A stretch of DNA of 64,000 bases from Candidatus Anammoxibacter sp. Lineage in GTDB: Bacteria; Planctomycetota; Brocadiia; Brocadiales; Anammoxibacteraceae. The notes under the pieces were generated by a model. The model ran no database searches and was not told where the DNA came from. It saw nothing but the letters and a program-made list of their open reading frames with translations. The position numbers and the translations under genes were made by a program. The DNA lies in the NCBI GenBank assembly GCA_021777105.1, contig JAIQZQ010000069.1, positions 124,001-188,000 of the forward strand. Reading direction: 5' to 3'. Position 1 is the stretch's first letter; each line of letters begins with the position of its first letter. This document shows positions 9,034-18,827 of this stretch, piece by piece.

Positions 9034-10539
9034 ATGGCATTAACAAAAAAGAAAAAGATAAGAGTTCTGTTTTTTTGGCCCGGGATAGGAGACGGCTACC
9101 CTTTGGGCATCCCTATTTTGCAATCTATTGTCAAACGGAAAGGGCATGAAGCTTTAGTGTTTAGCTCCGGCAAATATCATTCCATCCCTCGAAGCTCAAG
9201 AGGGTTGCTGTACAAAAGTAGCGATAGCAAAGATCTGAGGCCGGATAAGAATGAATACATGCAGGCGTTTGCCGAAGGCTCTAATGATTTTAAAAAAACA
9301 GTTGCTAAATTTAAGCCCGATGTAATAGGGATGGCGGTTTTCTCAACTAATTTTCTTATAGGGATGGCTTATTATAAATCGTTGCCAAAGAAGCTCAGGC
9401 CTTTTTTGCTTGTTGGCGGCGTGCATTCTACTTTAACGCCTAATGAAACGCTGGAAGAGGATGAGATTGACGCTATATGCGTAGGCGAGGGCGAGCTTAT
9501 GATGGAAGGCTTTCTTGATAAATGTGAAACCGGTTCATTAGACTCCCGTGATTTTGTGGATGTTCCAAATCTTTGGCACAAGGGAAAAAATGGCGAGATT
9601 ATTAAAAATCAAACAGGATTTATTGCGGATATTGAAGAGCTTCCTTTGCCTGATATGGCAGGTTTTGGTATTAAATCAAAGCATTTTGTAGGGAAAAAAT
9701 ACAGATATATTTCCATTGAGTTATCTCGCGGTTGTCCAATGCATTGCGCATATTGCTGCAATGATGTATACAAAAAAGCTGTTTTTGGAGAAAACCGCGT
9801 TAAAATTCGAAGAATGGAGCCAAAAACAGCTATTGATAGAATGATAGCGTTAAAAAGTATGTATGAGATTGAAATGTTTCGGTTTTCTGACGAAAATTTT
9901 ACAGCAACGACAATTGGCTGGCTAAAGACGTTTTGCGTATTATACAAACAATCCATTGGGCTGCCTTTTACAATATCGGCAACGGCAAGTTCGTTAAACG
10001 CTGAAAAAGTTATGCTTATTAAGGATGCCGGTTGTGTAAACGCAAATATGGGGCCTGAAAGCGGAAATGATGATTATAGAAAAACTATTTTAAGAAAAAA
10101 AGAGACCGATGATATGTATATAAAAGCAAGACGGTTATTTGAGGACTACGATATACGCGTAAACGCTAACTTCTTATATGGGTTGCCTTTTCAAACTGAA
10201 GAAGTTATTCAAGACACAATAAATTTTATAAAGAAACTAAACTGCCCGATCAGCACAGAGTTTTTTGTGCCGTTGCCCGGTTCTGAACTTTACGAGAAAA
10301 TAGTAGACATGGGGATATACAAAGGGCTGGAGACGGATTACGATTGTTACAGGTCTTTTGGGGAACCGGTTTTTATTCCAGATGAAAAAACAAGGGAGGA
10401 TGTTATAGCTCAGGGAAGAACAATGATTCTTTACGCAAAATTACCGAAAAGCCTAAACCCGATCATAAAAGCGTGTGAGAAAGAGAGTGATGATACAAAC
10501 AGGATTCTTGACGTTCTTGATCTAATTTTTGCGGTTTAA
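9034..10539 (+). CDS. B12-binding-domain radical SAM enzyme
   Basis: A 501-residue protein with an N-terminal cobalamin-binding-like region (residues 1-170, including LLVGGVHSTLTP) and a radical SAM core whose cluster motif CPMHCAYC lies near residue 234. No canonical DxHxxG cobalamin motif is seen, as in many members of this class. Typical reactions are methylation at unreactive carbon or other radical rearrangements; the substrate is unknown. It is the first of four proteins of this architecture in the locus (others at 30431, 37886 and 40738). ATG lies 30 bases after the cytidylyltransferase. Confidence 0.85.
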   Translation: MALTKKKKIRVLFFWPGIGDGYPLGIPILQSIVKRKGHEALVFSSGKYHSIPRSSRGLLYKSSDSKDLRPDKNEYMQAFAEGSNDFKKTVAKFKPDVIGMAVFSTNFLIGMAYYKSLPKKLRPFLLVGGVHSTLTPNETLEEDEIDAICVGEGELMMEGFLDKCETGSLDSRDFVDVPNLWHKGKNGEIIKNQTGFIADIEELPLPDMAGFGIKSKHFVGKKYRYISIELSRGCPMHCAYCCNDVYKKAVFGENRVKIRRMEPKTAIDRMIALKSMYEIEMFRFSDENFTATTIGWLKTFCVLYKQSIGLPFTISATASSLNAEKVMLIKDAGCVNANMGPESGNDDYRKTILRKKETDDMYIKARRLFEDYDIRVNANFLYGLPFQTEEVIQDTINFIKKLNCPISTEFFVPLPGSELYEKIVDMGIYKGLETDYDCYRSFGEPVFIPDEKTREDVIAQGRTMILYAKLPKSLNPIIKACEKESDDTNRILDVLDLIFAV

Positions 10540-10635
10540 TCTTTATTTTGAAAATAAATCTGCATTGATATATCCATTGTTCAGCTTGAATAGATTTAAT
10601 TTAATTCTCAACACAAATTTTACAGATAATATATT

Positions 10636-11859
10636 ATGAAATTTAAGAAAAAAGTAATATTTTCAATAGTCGCGCTTATATTATGTCTGGTTTTTCTTGA
10701 AATCTCGGCTTACGCTATTTATAAATTGTCCGGCCACACAACCGAAGCTGAAAATAAGAGAGACTGGAAGGGGCATTATAAAACATCGGGGCTTTACGAA
10801 AATATTGATATAGAAAAATTTTATCAGGAGCAGAAGGAGGTCTGGAGCGATGTTGATTTTGATTTCTATCGATATTACAGGCCAAAAGACAATTTTAAGG
10901 GCGAGTATATAAGCACCGACGAATTTGGTTTTAGAGAAACGGTTCAACATTTAAAACCAAACGTTAAACAAACCAGGGTTGTGGCTTTTTTTGGAGGCTC
11001 AACTATGTGGGGTGACGGCACTGAATACGATGGCAGTACAATACCATCCTTTTTCGGCAAATATATTAATGGGAAAGATCCGAAAACGAATTACATTGTC
11101 AAGAATTATGGGGTTGGCGGTTATCATAATATGCAGGAGATAATTGTTTTGCTTGAAAAAATTGGTTTTGAGCAAATAGATTTCGCTGTTTTTTATGATT
11201 GGGTGAATGAGTCTGTTTTCGGCCTTAATGAAGTTCTTGACAACTATACGGGCTTTCCGTTTATGCAACCGTCCGTCTATACCGGGTATGAGGGCATGAT
11301 CAAGTTTCTGCAAGAGAGAGGGCTTAGAAGGGGGAAAATGTTTGCCGTTTTAGATAAGGTAAACAATGTTATAAAAAAATCATATATAATTAAAACATTG
11401 TTGAATATAAAAAATTTGTGGAAGCCGGGCGGGAAAAGGGCAGAGGAAGAGCTTGAGCCCGAACTTGACGAAAGAGAGGAGAAACAGGCGGAGCGTGTGG
11501 TATCACTATACGAAAAGAATAAACGGATTATAACATCATTATCAAACGGCTTTAATTTTACTCCATATTTTATCATGCAACCAACACTTTTTACCAAAAA
11601 GAGACATGGCTCTTTTGAAAAAGATTCGTCGCATTGGAAAGCTTTTAAATCAATAGCCTTTGAGAAAAAACTATACCAGCTTGCCAGGGCGAAATTTGGC
11701 CATGATAATGATTTCTTTGATATTAGCTCCTGCATAACAACGGACGAGACTATCTATATAGACGATCATCACACCTCGGGCAAGGGAAATGAGATGATCG
11801 CAAAAAGCATATTGGAAAGAATCGGCGATAGAATTATTAACGCTAGTATGACGCATTAG
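10636..11859 (+). CDS. Membrane-anchored SGNH/GDSL hydrolase-like protein
   Basis: A 407-residue protein with one N-terminal membrane segment (about residues 7-28) and an outward domain. The block VVAFFGGSTMWG near residue 117 holds the putative nucleophile serine, and IDDHHTSGKGNEM near 375 holds the Asp-x-x-His pair. Proteins of this type add or remove acyl groups on extracellular polysaccharides, often alongside MBOAT transferases. Three other genes of this kind occur in the window (27353, 59194, and a broken one at 62439). It ends nine bases before neuB. The acyl group and polymer are not known. Confidence 0.75.
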   Translation: MKFKKKVIFSIVALILCLVFLEISAYAIYKLSGHTTEAENKRDWKGHYKTSGLYENIDIEKFYQEQKEVWSDVDFDFYRYYRPKDNFKGEYISTDEFGFRETVQHLKPNVKQTRVVAFFGGSTMWGDGTEYDGSTIPSFFGKYINGKDPKTNYIVKNYGVGGYHNMQEIIVLLEKIGFEQIDFAVFYDWVNESVFGLNEVLDNYTGFPFMQPSVYTGYEGMIKFLQERGLRRGKMFAVLDKVNNVIKKSYIIKTLLNIKNLWKPGGKRAEEELEPELDEREEKQAERVVSLYEKNKRIITSLSNGFNFTPYFIMQPTLFTKKRHGSFEKDSSHWKAFKSIAFEKKLYQLARAKFGHDNDFFDISSCITTDETIYIDDHHTSGKGNEMIAKSILERIGDRIINASMTH

Positions 11860-11868
11860 GAAGTTGAT

Positions 11869-12936
11869 ATGAATATAAATGACATAAAGAATAAAATATC
11901 TATTGGAAACCGCACTCTAAGCGAAAATGATCCCGCTTTTATAGTGGCTGAAGCCGCGTGCAATCACATGTGCGATATTGATATTGCAATGGAGATGATA
12001 GACAAAGCCGCCGAAGCGGGGGCTGACGCGATAAAGTTTCAGACTTATAAAGCTGAAAAACTTGTTACCCCTAACGCCATTGCTTTTTGGGGGGATGAAA
12101 AGATCTCTCAACTTGAATATTATAAGCGGCTTGACCGTTTTGGCAAAAATGATTATAAAGCTCTGTTTAATTATGCCTCAAAAAAAGGCCTAATATGTTT
12201 CTCCTCCCCGTTTGATTTTGAAAGCGTTGATATGCTGGCAGAGTTGAATATGGCGGTGTTTAAGATTGCGTCTTGCGAGATAAATAATCTTGAATTTTTA
12301 AAATATGTGTCTAATATCGGCAAACCAATAATGCTGTCAACCGGCGCGTCAACGGAAGAAGAAATTGACAGAGCAATAGATACTATTCTGAATGAAGGCA
12401 ATAACCGGTTAATGCTTTTGGCATGCACGCTAAGTTACCCCACTAAAGTAAAAGATGCCAACTTTTTAAGAATCAGAGCGTTAAAGGATCGGTATCCCGG
12501 TATGATTGTAGGCATATCCGACCACACAGAGCCTGATCCGCAAATGGCAATACCTTCAGTGGCTGTCGCCCTTGGGGCAAAGATAGTCGAAAAACATTAT
12601 ACACTTGATAGGACTATGACCGGCTCAGGGCATTTCTTTGCGGTTAACCCGAATGACCTAAGGAAAATGGTTAATAATATCAGAATTGCTGAAGCCACGC
12701 TTGGAAATGGAGCCTTGGGGGTTGCGGAATCTGAAAAAAAAGCCTTGTTTAGCGCTAGAAGAAGCATTGTCGCCGCAAAATTTATTGGACAGGGAGAAGT
12801 GATTGGGCTCGACATGTTGTCGGTTAAACGTCCATTTGATGGGCTTTCAGCTGATAAGATGCATATGATTATAGGAAGACGCGCAAAGAATGATATTCAA
12901 AATGATCAAAAAATTATGCCGGACATGCTGGATTAA
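11869..12936 (+). CDS. neuB: NeuB-family nonulosonate (sialic/legionaminic/pseudaminic acid) synthase
   Basis: A 355-residue enzyme of the usual family length. An N-terminal TIM barrel begins near AFIVAEAACNHMCD and includes DAIKFQTYKAEKLV and GISDHT; a C-terminal SAF domain begins near SARRSIVAAKFIGQGE. The family condenses phosphoenolpyruvate with a six-carbon amino sugar to make a nine-carbon ulosonic acid. The sequence does not let me choose between sialic, legionaminic and pseudaminic types. A GGAAG ribosome site precedes the ATG. It is the only NeuB in the window although several CMP-sugar synthetase domains are present. Confidence 0.93.
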   Translation: MNINDIKNKISIGNRTLSENDPAFIVAEAACNHMCDIDIAMEMIDKAAEAGADAIKFQTYKAEKLVTPNAIAFWGDEKISQLEYYKRLDRFGKNDYKALFNYASKKGLICFSSPFDFESVDMLAELNMAVFKIASCEINNLEFLKYVSNIGKPIMLSTGASTEEEIDRAIDTILNEGNNRLMLLACTLSYPTKVKDANFLRIRALKDRYPGMIVGISDHTEPDPQMAIPSVAVALGAKIVEKHYTLDRTMTGSGHFFAVNPNDLRKMVNNIRIAEATLGNGALGVAESEKKALFSARRSIVAAKFIGQGEVIGLDMLSVKRPFDGLSADKMHMIIGRRAKNDIQNDQKIMPDMLD

Positions 12937-12964
12937 AGTTTGCGCCGTCTCAAACTCGTAAGGA

Positions 12965-14008
12965 ATGAAGTATAAATATATTTTTATAACAGGCGTCGGA
13001 CGTTGCGGCACAACTTTGCTTAGAAGTTTAATTGATGGTCATTCCAAAATAAACGTTTTGCCTGGAGAGTTGACCAACTTTCTTGGCGAGTTTCTTAAAA
13101 CAAGCAGATATTCCACTACTTTGTCCATCAATGATAATATTGATGGAATACTATTCCATTTTTATAATCTTTTTCAGGGAGATAGTGATTACAAGGATTA
13201 TAGAGGTAAAATATCGGCAAAAATAGAAGAGTTAAGAGTTAACGGCGCTAATTCTCTTTCCGCGGCGTCATTATTGGATAACATGTGCGACGCTATTTTC
13301 AACAATAATATTGAAGCCGTTTTGGTTGATGTCACAAACGAAAACATCAGAGGTCTATTAGATGTGTTTATTGGCTCAAAAGTCATACACTTAATTCGCC
13401 ATCCCATGGAGCAAATGAACTCAATTTACAGGTTCCGTTATAGAGATGCAAATTTATCCTTTTATAGAACATTTCCCGGTACCTGGGAATTTGGGGATGC
13501 GTTCTTAAAGATTTTTAATTCATTTAGAGAAGCGTCCGCGCACAAAAATAATAGAATGGTTTTAATAGTCAAATTGGAGGATTTGCAGAAGGAATTAAAT
13601 AAAACCGTGGATTCGGCGCTTGACTTTATCGGTTTGGCGCCGGAGCAGTGCAATTATAGCATTACGCGCCGTTGCAAGGCGTATGACGCCGGCTCAACAC
13701 AGATATCAACCAAAGAACTATTCGTTTCAGACTCTGACTGGTCCTGCCTATTACCTAATGATTTATTTGTTTTGAGTAAATTTAAATTAGCGGCTTCCGA
13801 ATATTACGGCCTGCCTGAATTTAAACCTGTAAAAAACAGTTATTTTCTTTTTCTTTTGAGACAACTTGGTTTTATTGGAAAAAAACGCGTATTGCCACGA
13901 TCACCGTTCCGTATAATCAAGATAATTATAGCCTCATTATCTGAATATATTCAAGATTTGCAAAAAAAACACTATTTAAATGAAGTCATTGATAACTATT
14001 CAAGATAA
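12965..14008 (+). CDS. Sulfotransferase family protein
   Basis: A 347-residue protein. Its N-terminus YIFITGVGRCGTTLLRSL is the 5'-phosphosulfate loop of PAPS-dependent sulfotransferases, and VIHLIRHPMEQMNSIYRFR near residue 140 matches the 3'-phosphate binding block. It would transfer sulfate to a carbohydrate hydroxyl or amine. PAPS-forming genes are not in the window. It lies between neuB and a LarA-family gene, so sulfation of the neuB-linked glycan is plausible. The C-terminal 60 residues are hydrophobic and basic and may contact the membrane. Confidence 0.8.
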   Translation: MKYKYIFITGVGRCGTTLLRSLIDGHSKINVLPGELTNFLGEFLKTSRYSTTLSINDNIDGILFHFYNLFQGDSDYKDYRGKISAKIEELRVNGANSLSAASLLDNMCDAIFNNNIEAVLVDVTNENIRGLLDVFIGSKVIHLIRHPMEQMNSIYRFRYRDANLSFYRTFPGTWEFGDAFLKIFNSFREASAHKNNRMVLIVKLEDLQKELNKTVDSALDFIGLAPEQCNYSITRRCKAYDAGSTQISTKELFVSDSDWSCLLPNDLFVLSKFKLAASEYYGLPEFKPVKNSYFLFLLRQLGFIGKKRVLPRSPFRIIKIIIASLSEYIQDLQKKHYLNEVIDNYSR

Positions 14009-14071
14009 ATTGTATATGCTTTTTAACGTTATTTTATAATTACCGAATAACAGAAGTTAGATTTGTTTGTT

Positions 14072-15352
14072 ATGGATCATAATATAAACTTAACAAAACA
14101 TATTTTTGGTAAATTTACAATCTCTTCTTCAAACTTAATCGGCATATATGGCCCAAAACAGTTTTCAGGAACCGGGCTTTCTGATGAAGAGATAAAGAAA
14201 GTTATTCAAAATCCCATAGGCGTAAAACCTTTGAGTAGTTTAGCTAAGGGGCGCAAAAACGCATTAATAGTCACCGATGATAATACCCGGCCTACTCCGT
14301 TAAAACGTTTGCTTCCTCACATCCTTGATGAATTAAAGGCAGGAGGTCTATCTAACGATAAAATAATAATTTTAGTTGGGCTTGGAACTCATCGTCCTAT
14401 GACGCCCGGTGAAATTAACGACAAATTTGGCGATCAAATTGTTAGCCGATATAAAATAGTAAATCATGAGTGGAATAATCCCGACGCTTTAGAGTCTCTC
14501 GGTAAATGCGAATTAGGATTTGAGATATTTATTAATAAATTAGTAAAACAATCGGACTTAATTATCGCCGTGGGCAATATTGTGCCGCACGCTACCGCCG
14601 GCTTTTCAGGCGGAGGAAAAGCGTTGATGCCGGGTATTTGCGGTGAAAAGAATATTGAAGAGACTCATTGGAAAGCTTTGGATTTTTCAATGAATGAGAT
14701 TTTAGGAGAAATTGACAACCCTATCCAGGATGCAATTAAACGTGTAAGCAATAAAGCAAAATTAAGCATGATTATAAACACTGTTCTTTTTGGAGCAAAT
14801 GAAATTTACGCTTTGGTTGCAGGCGATTTAGAGAAAGCATACGCAATGGGCATTGGATATTGCCGGGAAGTTTATGGAGTTGCGGTTCCTGATAAGGCCG
14901 ACATTGTTGTTGCCGAAGCGTTTCCAACGGATATTGATTTACGGCAGGCAATAAAGGCTATTTGCTCCGCCGACGTTGTTTGCAAAGACGGAGGCGTTAT
15001 TATTGTTGCGGCGGATTGCCCTGATGGTGTTTCCCCTCAATTCCCGGAATTCAGCAAATATGGATTTCGCGAGCCTGAAAAACTGTTTAATGATGTGAAT
15101 AATAGGAAATTTAAGAATAAACTTTTGGCATACACACTGGTCGCCATAGGAAGGATCATATCCAAGAATAAATCCGCGATACTAGTCTCTCCAAATATAA
15201 ATCGGGAAGAGACGGAGAGAATGGGATTTATATGGGCTGAAAATATGCAAAAAGCAGTTGATATGGCCTTAAAAATAATGGGAAACGAGGCGAAAGCCAT
15301 TGTGTTAAAACGCGCGGGCGAGCTTCTGCCTATAGTGTCTTCAGCCCAATAA
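14072..15352 (+). CDS. LarA-family nickel-pincer racemase/epimerase
   Basis: A 426-residue protein from ATG 14072; an in-frame TTG at 14063 would add three residues. It matches lactate racemase LarA. GTHRP supplies the first metal His, PHATAGFSGGGK supplies the second His and, ten residues on, the lysine that carries the pincer cofactor, and ETHWKAL supplies the third His sixteen residues after that. All cofactor ligands are therefore retained. LarA enzymes racemise or epimerise 2-hydroxy acids; the cofactor-making proteins LarB, LarC and LarE are not in the window and would have to be elsewhere. Its position beside neuB and a sulfotransferase suggests a hydroxy acid or sugar acid substrate of the surface glycan. 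Confidence 0.85.
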   Translation: MDHNINLTKHIFGKFTISSSNLIGIYGPKQFSGTGLSDEEIKKVIQNPIGVKPLSSLAKGRKNALIVTDDNTRPTPLKRLLPHILDELKAGGLSNDKIIILVGLGTHRPMTPGEINDKFGDQIVSRYKIVNHEWNNPDALESLGKCELGFEIFINKLVKQSDLIIAVGNIVPHATAGFSGGGKALMPGICGEKNIEETHWKALDFSMNEILGEIDNPIQDAIKRVSNKAKLSMIINTVLFGANEIYALVAGDLEKAYAMGIGYCREVYGVAVPDKADIVVAEAFPTDIDLRQAIKAICSADVVCKDGGVIIVAADCPDGVSPQFPEFSKYGFREPEKLFNDVNNRKFKNKLLAYTLVAIGRIISKNKSAILVSPNINREETERMGFIWAENMQKAVDMALKIMGNEAKAIVLKRAGELLPIVSSAQ

Positions 15353-15437
15353 AAATTATAGAATTAAGTATCAATTTAGAACTTTGAAAATTATATAGTC
15401 TAAAAATAAGATATTGTCGGAAATGACAGCCGGCATG

Positions 15438-15552
15438 GATACTGGATGTTGGTATATTTTTAATATTATTCAAGTCAAAGACATTGAATCAATAAGATTA
15501 TACTTGTCATCCAGGGCCACACGATTTGCTTTATGCTTTTTCATCCAGTATC
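15438..15552. repeat. Degenerate palindromic repeat remnant
   Basis: GATACTGGATG at 15438-15448 is the exact reverse complement of CATCCAGTATC at 15542-15552, and a partial copy (GTCATCCAGG) lies near 15508. Such ends resemble widespread dispersed palindromic elements with ATGACA and CTGGAT motifs. The interior is AT-rich and codes for nothing convincing. The rest of the 291-base gap (15353-15643) between the LarA-family gene and the GT2 fusion shows no gene, RNA or clear terminator. Confidence 0.4.
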
Positions 15553-15643
15553 TACAGGTATTCCTAACTTTTTGCGCCTTTGCGTTGATTATTTAACGTC
15601 ATATTTTTCAAACAACTAAATTCTTACAGAATTAATAAATCAC

Positions 15644-17035
15644 ATGCCTCTAATATCTGTTTACATTCCAGCTCACAATTATGGGAAATATCTCGATAAC
15701 TCGATAAAAAGCGTTATTTCACAAACCATGGACGATTGGGAATTGATTGTCATTGATGACGGCTCTACTGATAACACAAAGGAAACGCTTGAAAAGTATA
15801 AAGACCATCCCAAAATTAGAATAATTGAACAGGAAAACAAGGGGCTGACGGTCTCGAATAATATAGCTATAAGGACGTCGGTCGGCAAATATATTATAAG
15901 GTTGGACGCGGATGATTATTTTGATGAAAATTGTTTGCTAATACTTTCAAATATTCTAAACACTAAACCCGATATAGGGCTTGTTTATCCTGACTACTAT
16001 AATGTTGCCGAAGACGGGGATGTTCTTGAAATAGTGCGCAGAAAGAAGATAGGAGAAGATGTAGAGTTGCTTGATTTGCCCGCCCACGGCGCGTGCACAA
16101 TGATACGAAAAGAGATACTGATAGATTTGCAGTATTATGACGAGACGTTTAAATGCCAGGACGGCTACTATTTGTGGCTGAAATTTATTCAGAAATACTG
16201 CCCTTACAATGTTAATGTGCCTCTCTTTTATTACCGGCAGCATGCAAATAGTTTAACAAAGCAATCGCGTGATATCCTGACCGCGCGAAGAGAAATAAAG
16301 GAGAAGATCGCCGGCGAACGTTCCGGAAGCAAGCCTTTAAACGTTTTAGGGATAATACCAGTGGTGAGAAAGTCGATATATCCAAAGTGCGACCCTTTTA
16401 TCGAACTTGCGGGAAAGCCTCTTATCTGGCATTCATTAAGCGAAGCGTCCAAATCTAAAAATCTTGATCGCATAGTCCTTTCATCCGACGATGACGAGAC
16501 GCTTGAGTACGCGAGTCAATTTCCAAAAATAGTTCCTTTAAAGCGTCCGGGCAAACTTGCGAGGTATAGCGCGACGGAAGTTGACATAATCCAAAGCGTG
16601 TTGAGCGATTTAGAACAGTCTTTTAATTATAAACCAGACGCTATTTGCATGCTATACAGCACTACGCCGTTAAGGCGAGCGCATCATATTGATAAAGCCG
16701 TGGACACAATGACAATATTTGATGTGGAGTCGGTAGTTTCTATCCAGGAAGAGTTGGCGTTATGTTATTTTCATCGTAAACATGGGCTCACGCCGATAAA
16801 CAACAACAAACGGAATATGAGGATTGAAAGAAACGGCATATACAAAGAGAATGGAGCGGTCTATCTGAGCAGGTTGGAGGTTGTTAAAAGCGGCAGGTTT
16901 CTGGGTGACAAGATCGGCCATATAACCATGCTTTTTGAGGAGAGCGTAAAACTAAATAGCGAATTTGAGTTTTGGCTGGCCGAGAAAATACTAAATGAGA
17001 GGGCGTTGGGTAAATACTGCGAGATTGTTAAATGA
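15644..17035 (+). CDS. GT2 glycosyltransferase fused to CMP-sugar synthetase
   Basis: A 463-residue two-domain protein. Residues 1-215 are a GT2 glycosyltransferase (SVYIPAHNYGKYLDNSI, DDGSTDNT, and the metal-binding RLDADDYF). Residues 231-460 are a NeuA-like cytidylyltransferase (GIIPVVRKSIYPKCDPF, LSSDDDETLEYA, MLYSTTPLRR), although the N-terminal loop differs from the usual IPARGGSK. The fusion could link activation of an acidic sugar with its transfer or with transfer of a neighbouring sugar. It overlaps the next gene by ATGA, so coupling with the ABC exporter is likely. The domain calls are good; the substrates are unknown. Confidence 0.85.
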   Translation: MPLISVYIPAHNYGKYLDNSIKSVISQTMDDWELIVIDDGSTDNTKETLEKYKDHPKIRIIEQENKGLTVSNNIAIRTSVGKYIIRLDADDYFDENCLLILSNILNTKPDIGLVYPDYYNVAEDGDVLEIVRRKKIGEDVELLDLPAHGACTMIRKEILIDLQYYDETFKCQDGYYLWLKFIQKYCPYNVNVPLFYYRQHANSLTKQSRDILTARREIKEKIAGERSGSKPLNVLGIIPVVRKSIYPKCDPFIELAGKPLIWHSLSEASKSKNLDRIVLSSDDDETLEYASQFPKIVPLKRPGKLARYSATEVDIIQSVLSDLEQSFNYKPDAICMLYSTTPLRRAHHIDKAVDTMTIFDVESVVSIQEELALCYFHRKHGLTPINNNKRNMRIERNGIYKENGAVYLSRLEVVKSGRFLGDKIGHITMLFEESVKLNSEFEFWLAEKILNERALGKYCEIVK

Positions 17036-18819
17036 CGAGCCTGAATGATTTAAGATTAACTTTTTTATATTTAAAAAAGTATAAAAAGTTAACAGGTTTT
17101 ACATTGCTTATTCTTTTGCTCGCGTCAGTATTGGAAGGAATAGGGATAGGCATTATTATTCCTATGTTACAGACTATGACCGGCGCAGGGGAAAATGATA
17201 AATTTTTCGGTTTTGCAAAATCAATCTACTCTTTTTTGAACATTAATTACACATTAATTACACTTTCGATAACTTTCGCGTTTATTATGGTAATAAAGTT
17301 TGCGATGGTGGCTATGCAAATGTATTACACCAGAATTATAAGCGCATCGGTTACATTAGATATTAGAAAAAATGCGTTTAAGAATTTGATGGAGCTGCCG
17401 CTTGGTTATCATTACAACAAGAAAGTCGGCAATACCATATCTACTATCTATACCTCCGCTGAAAACGCAGGCTCTGTTATTGAGCTTTTATTGGAAATAC
17501 TTGTCGCTGTTTTTTTTCTGTGCGTATATGTGTCCGTAGGTTTGTTAATATCCGTTAAGTTGACATTGATTGCTGTAATATTGGCTTCGTTGTCATATCT
17601 TCTTATATTGCCAAAGTTCAGACTTGGATTTTCGCACGGCAAAGAGGAGAAATCGTTAGTAGACAAAATATCATCTTTTTTACAGGACAAAATGAGCGGG
17701 ATAAAAACTATAAAAACCTTTAATAATGAAAGATATCATACCGGTGAATTCAATAAACTTGCCTCGGCTTACAAAGAGCTGTCCGTGAAAATCCAATATA
17801 ATAGAATAGCGGCTAATATGTGCCTTGAACCGTTTGCAACATTATTAATAATAAGCCTTATGATTGTTTCCATTGTGGTTCTTAAAATACCTGTAATCCA
17901 TGTTCTTACTTTTTTTTATATTTTTACAAGAATATTGCCGAAAGCGCAGCAGATAAACAATCACTATTTAAACATTGTCAATTTTCTCCCGCACTTTTCA
18001 AAAGCTCATGAATTAATTGATAGAGATGATAAAATATATATAAATGACGGCGCAAAAGAGATAATAGCTTTTAATGATAAAGTGGAATTTAGAAATGTCT
18101 CATTTAAACATAAAGGGGCCAATAAACAGGCATTAAGAAATATTAATTTAAATATTGAAAAGAATAAGACAACCGCGATACTTGGAGGGTCGGGAGGTGG
18201 CAAAACAACAATAGTCGATTTGTTGTTAAGGATGCACGACCCGTCGGAAGGCGAGGTTTTTATAGACGGCCTTAATTTAAACACGGTTAAAAGAGGGGGG
18301 CTACACAGGATAATTAGCATGGTAGAGCAGGATGCCTATCTTTTTAACGACACAATTTATAGAAACATTGTTTATGGCGAATTTAATGCAAATATGGATG
18401 ATGTCGTCAATGCGGCAAAGCTCGCAAACGCTCACGAATTTATTAACAGGCTTTCCGACGGATATAATACCATGGTGGGAGGGCGCGGCATGACGTTATC
18501 CGGCGGGGAGAGACAAAGAATTGCGCTGGCCAGGGCAATCATAAGAAATCCCGGCATATTAATACTTGACGAAGCCACTAGCGCTTTAGACAGCGAATCT
18601 GAAGCCGTTATATTACAGTCGATTGAAAAGTTAAAAACAATGACGACTATTGTCATGATAGCGCACAGGCTCTCAACCGTGGCAAACGCGGATATGATTT
18701 ATGTTATTGGGGATGGGTCAATGATTGAGAGTGGAGCCCCGAAAGAGCTGGCGGCAAGGGAAGGCGCTTATTGGAAATTGTTAAAAAAGCAGGGTTTATC
18801 TTTATTGGAAAAAAGCTGA
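17032..18819 (+). CDS. ABC exporter (MsbA-like transmembrane plus ATPase half-transporter)
   Basis: A 595-residue half-transporter. Residues 1-320 hold about six membrane segments; residues 345-595 are the ATPase with Walker A GGSGGGKTT, signature LSGGERQRIALARA, Walker B LILDEATSALD and switch His in MIAHRLS. It should work as a homodimer in the inner membrane. In glycan loci such exporters flip lipid-linked sugars or export lipids (PglK and MsbA are known cases). A separate Wzx flippase is encoded at 57896, so the two may handle different substrates. The start overlaps the upstream stop by four bases, and the next gene begins eight bases after its stop. Confidence 0.92.
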   Translation: MTSLNDLRLTFLYLKKYKKLTGFTLLILLLASVLEGIGIGIIIPMLQTMTGAGENDKFFGFAKSIYSFLNINYTLITLSITFAFIMVIKFAMVAMQMYYTRIISASVTLDIRKNAFKNLMELPLGYHYNKKVGNTISTIYTSAENAGSVIELLLEILVAVFFLCVYVSVGLLISVKLTLIAVILASLSYLLILPKFRLGFSHGKEEKSLVDKISSFLQDKMSGIKTIKTFNNERYHTGEFNKLASAYKELSVKIQYNRIAANMCLEPFATLLIISLMIVSIVVLKIPVIHVLTFFYIFTRILPKAQQINNHYLNIVNFLPHFSKAHELIDRDDKIYINDGAKEIIAFNDKVEFRNVSFKHKGANKQALRNINLNIEKNKTTAILGGSGGGKTTIVDLLLRMHDPSEGEVFIDGLNLNTVKRGGLHRIISMVEQDAYLFNDTIYRNIVYGEFNANMDDVVNAAKLANAHEFINRLSDGYNTMVGGRGMTLSGGERQRIALARAIIRNPGILILDEATSALDSESEAVILQSIEKLKTMTTIVMIAHRLSTVANADMIYVIGDGSMIESGAPKELAAREGAYWKLLKKQGLSLLEKS

Positions 18820-18827
18820 CGGCGCAT

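Noticed and set aside
11277-11735. 152-codon frame on the - strand
   Set aside because: Shadow of the SGNH gene at 10636; the wording is serine- and leucine-rich as expected of antisense AT-rich coding DNA.
15414-15596. 60-codon frame in the gap after the LarA-family gene
   Set aside because: It overlaps a palindromic repeat remnant and has no ribosome site or family resemblance.
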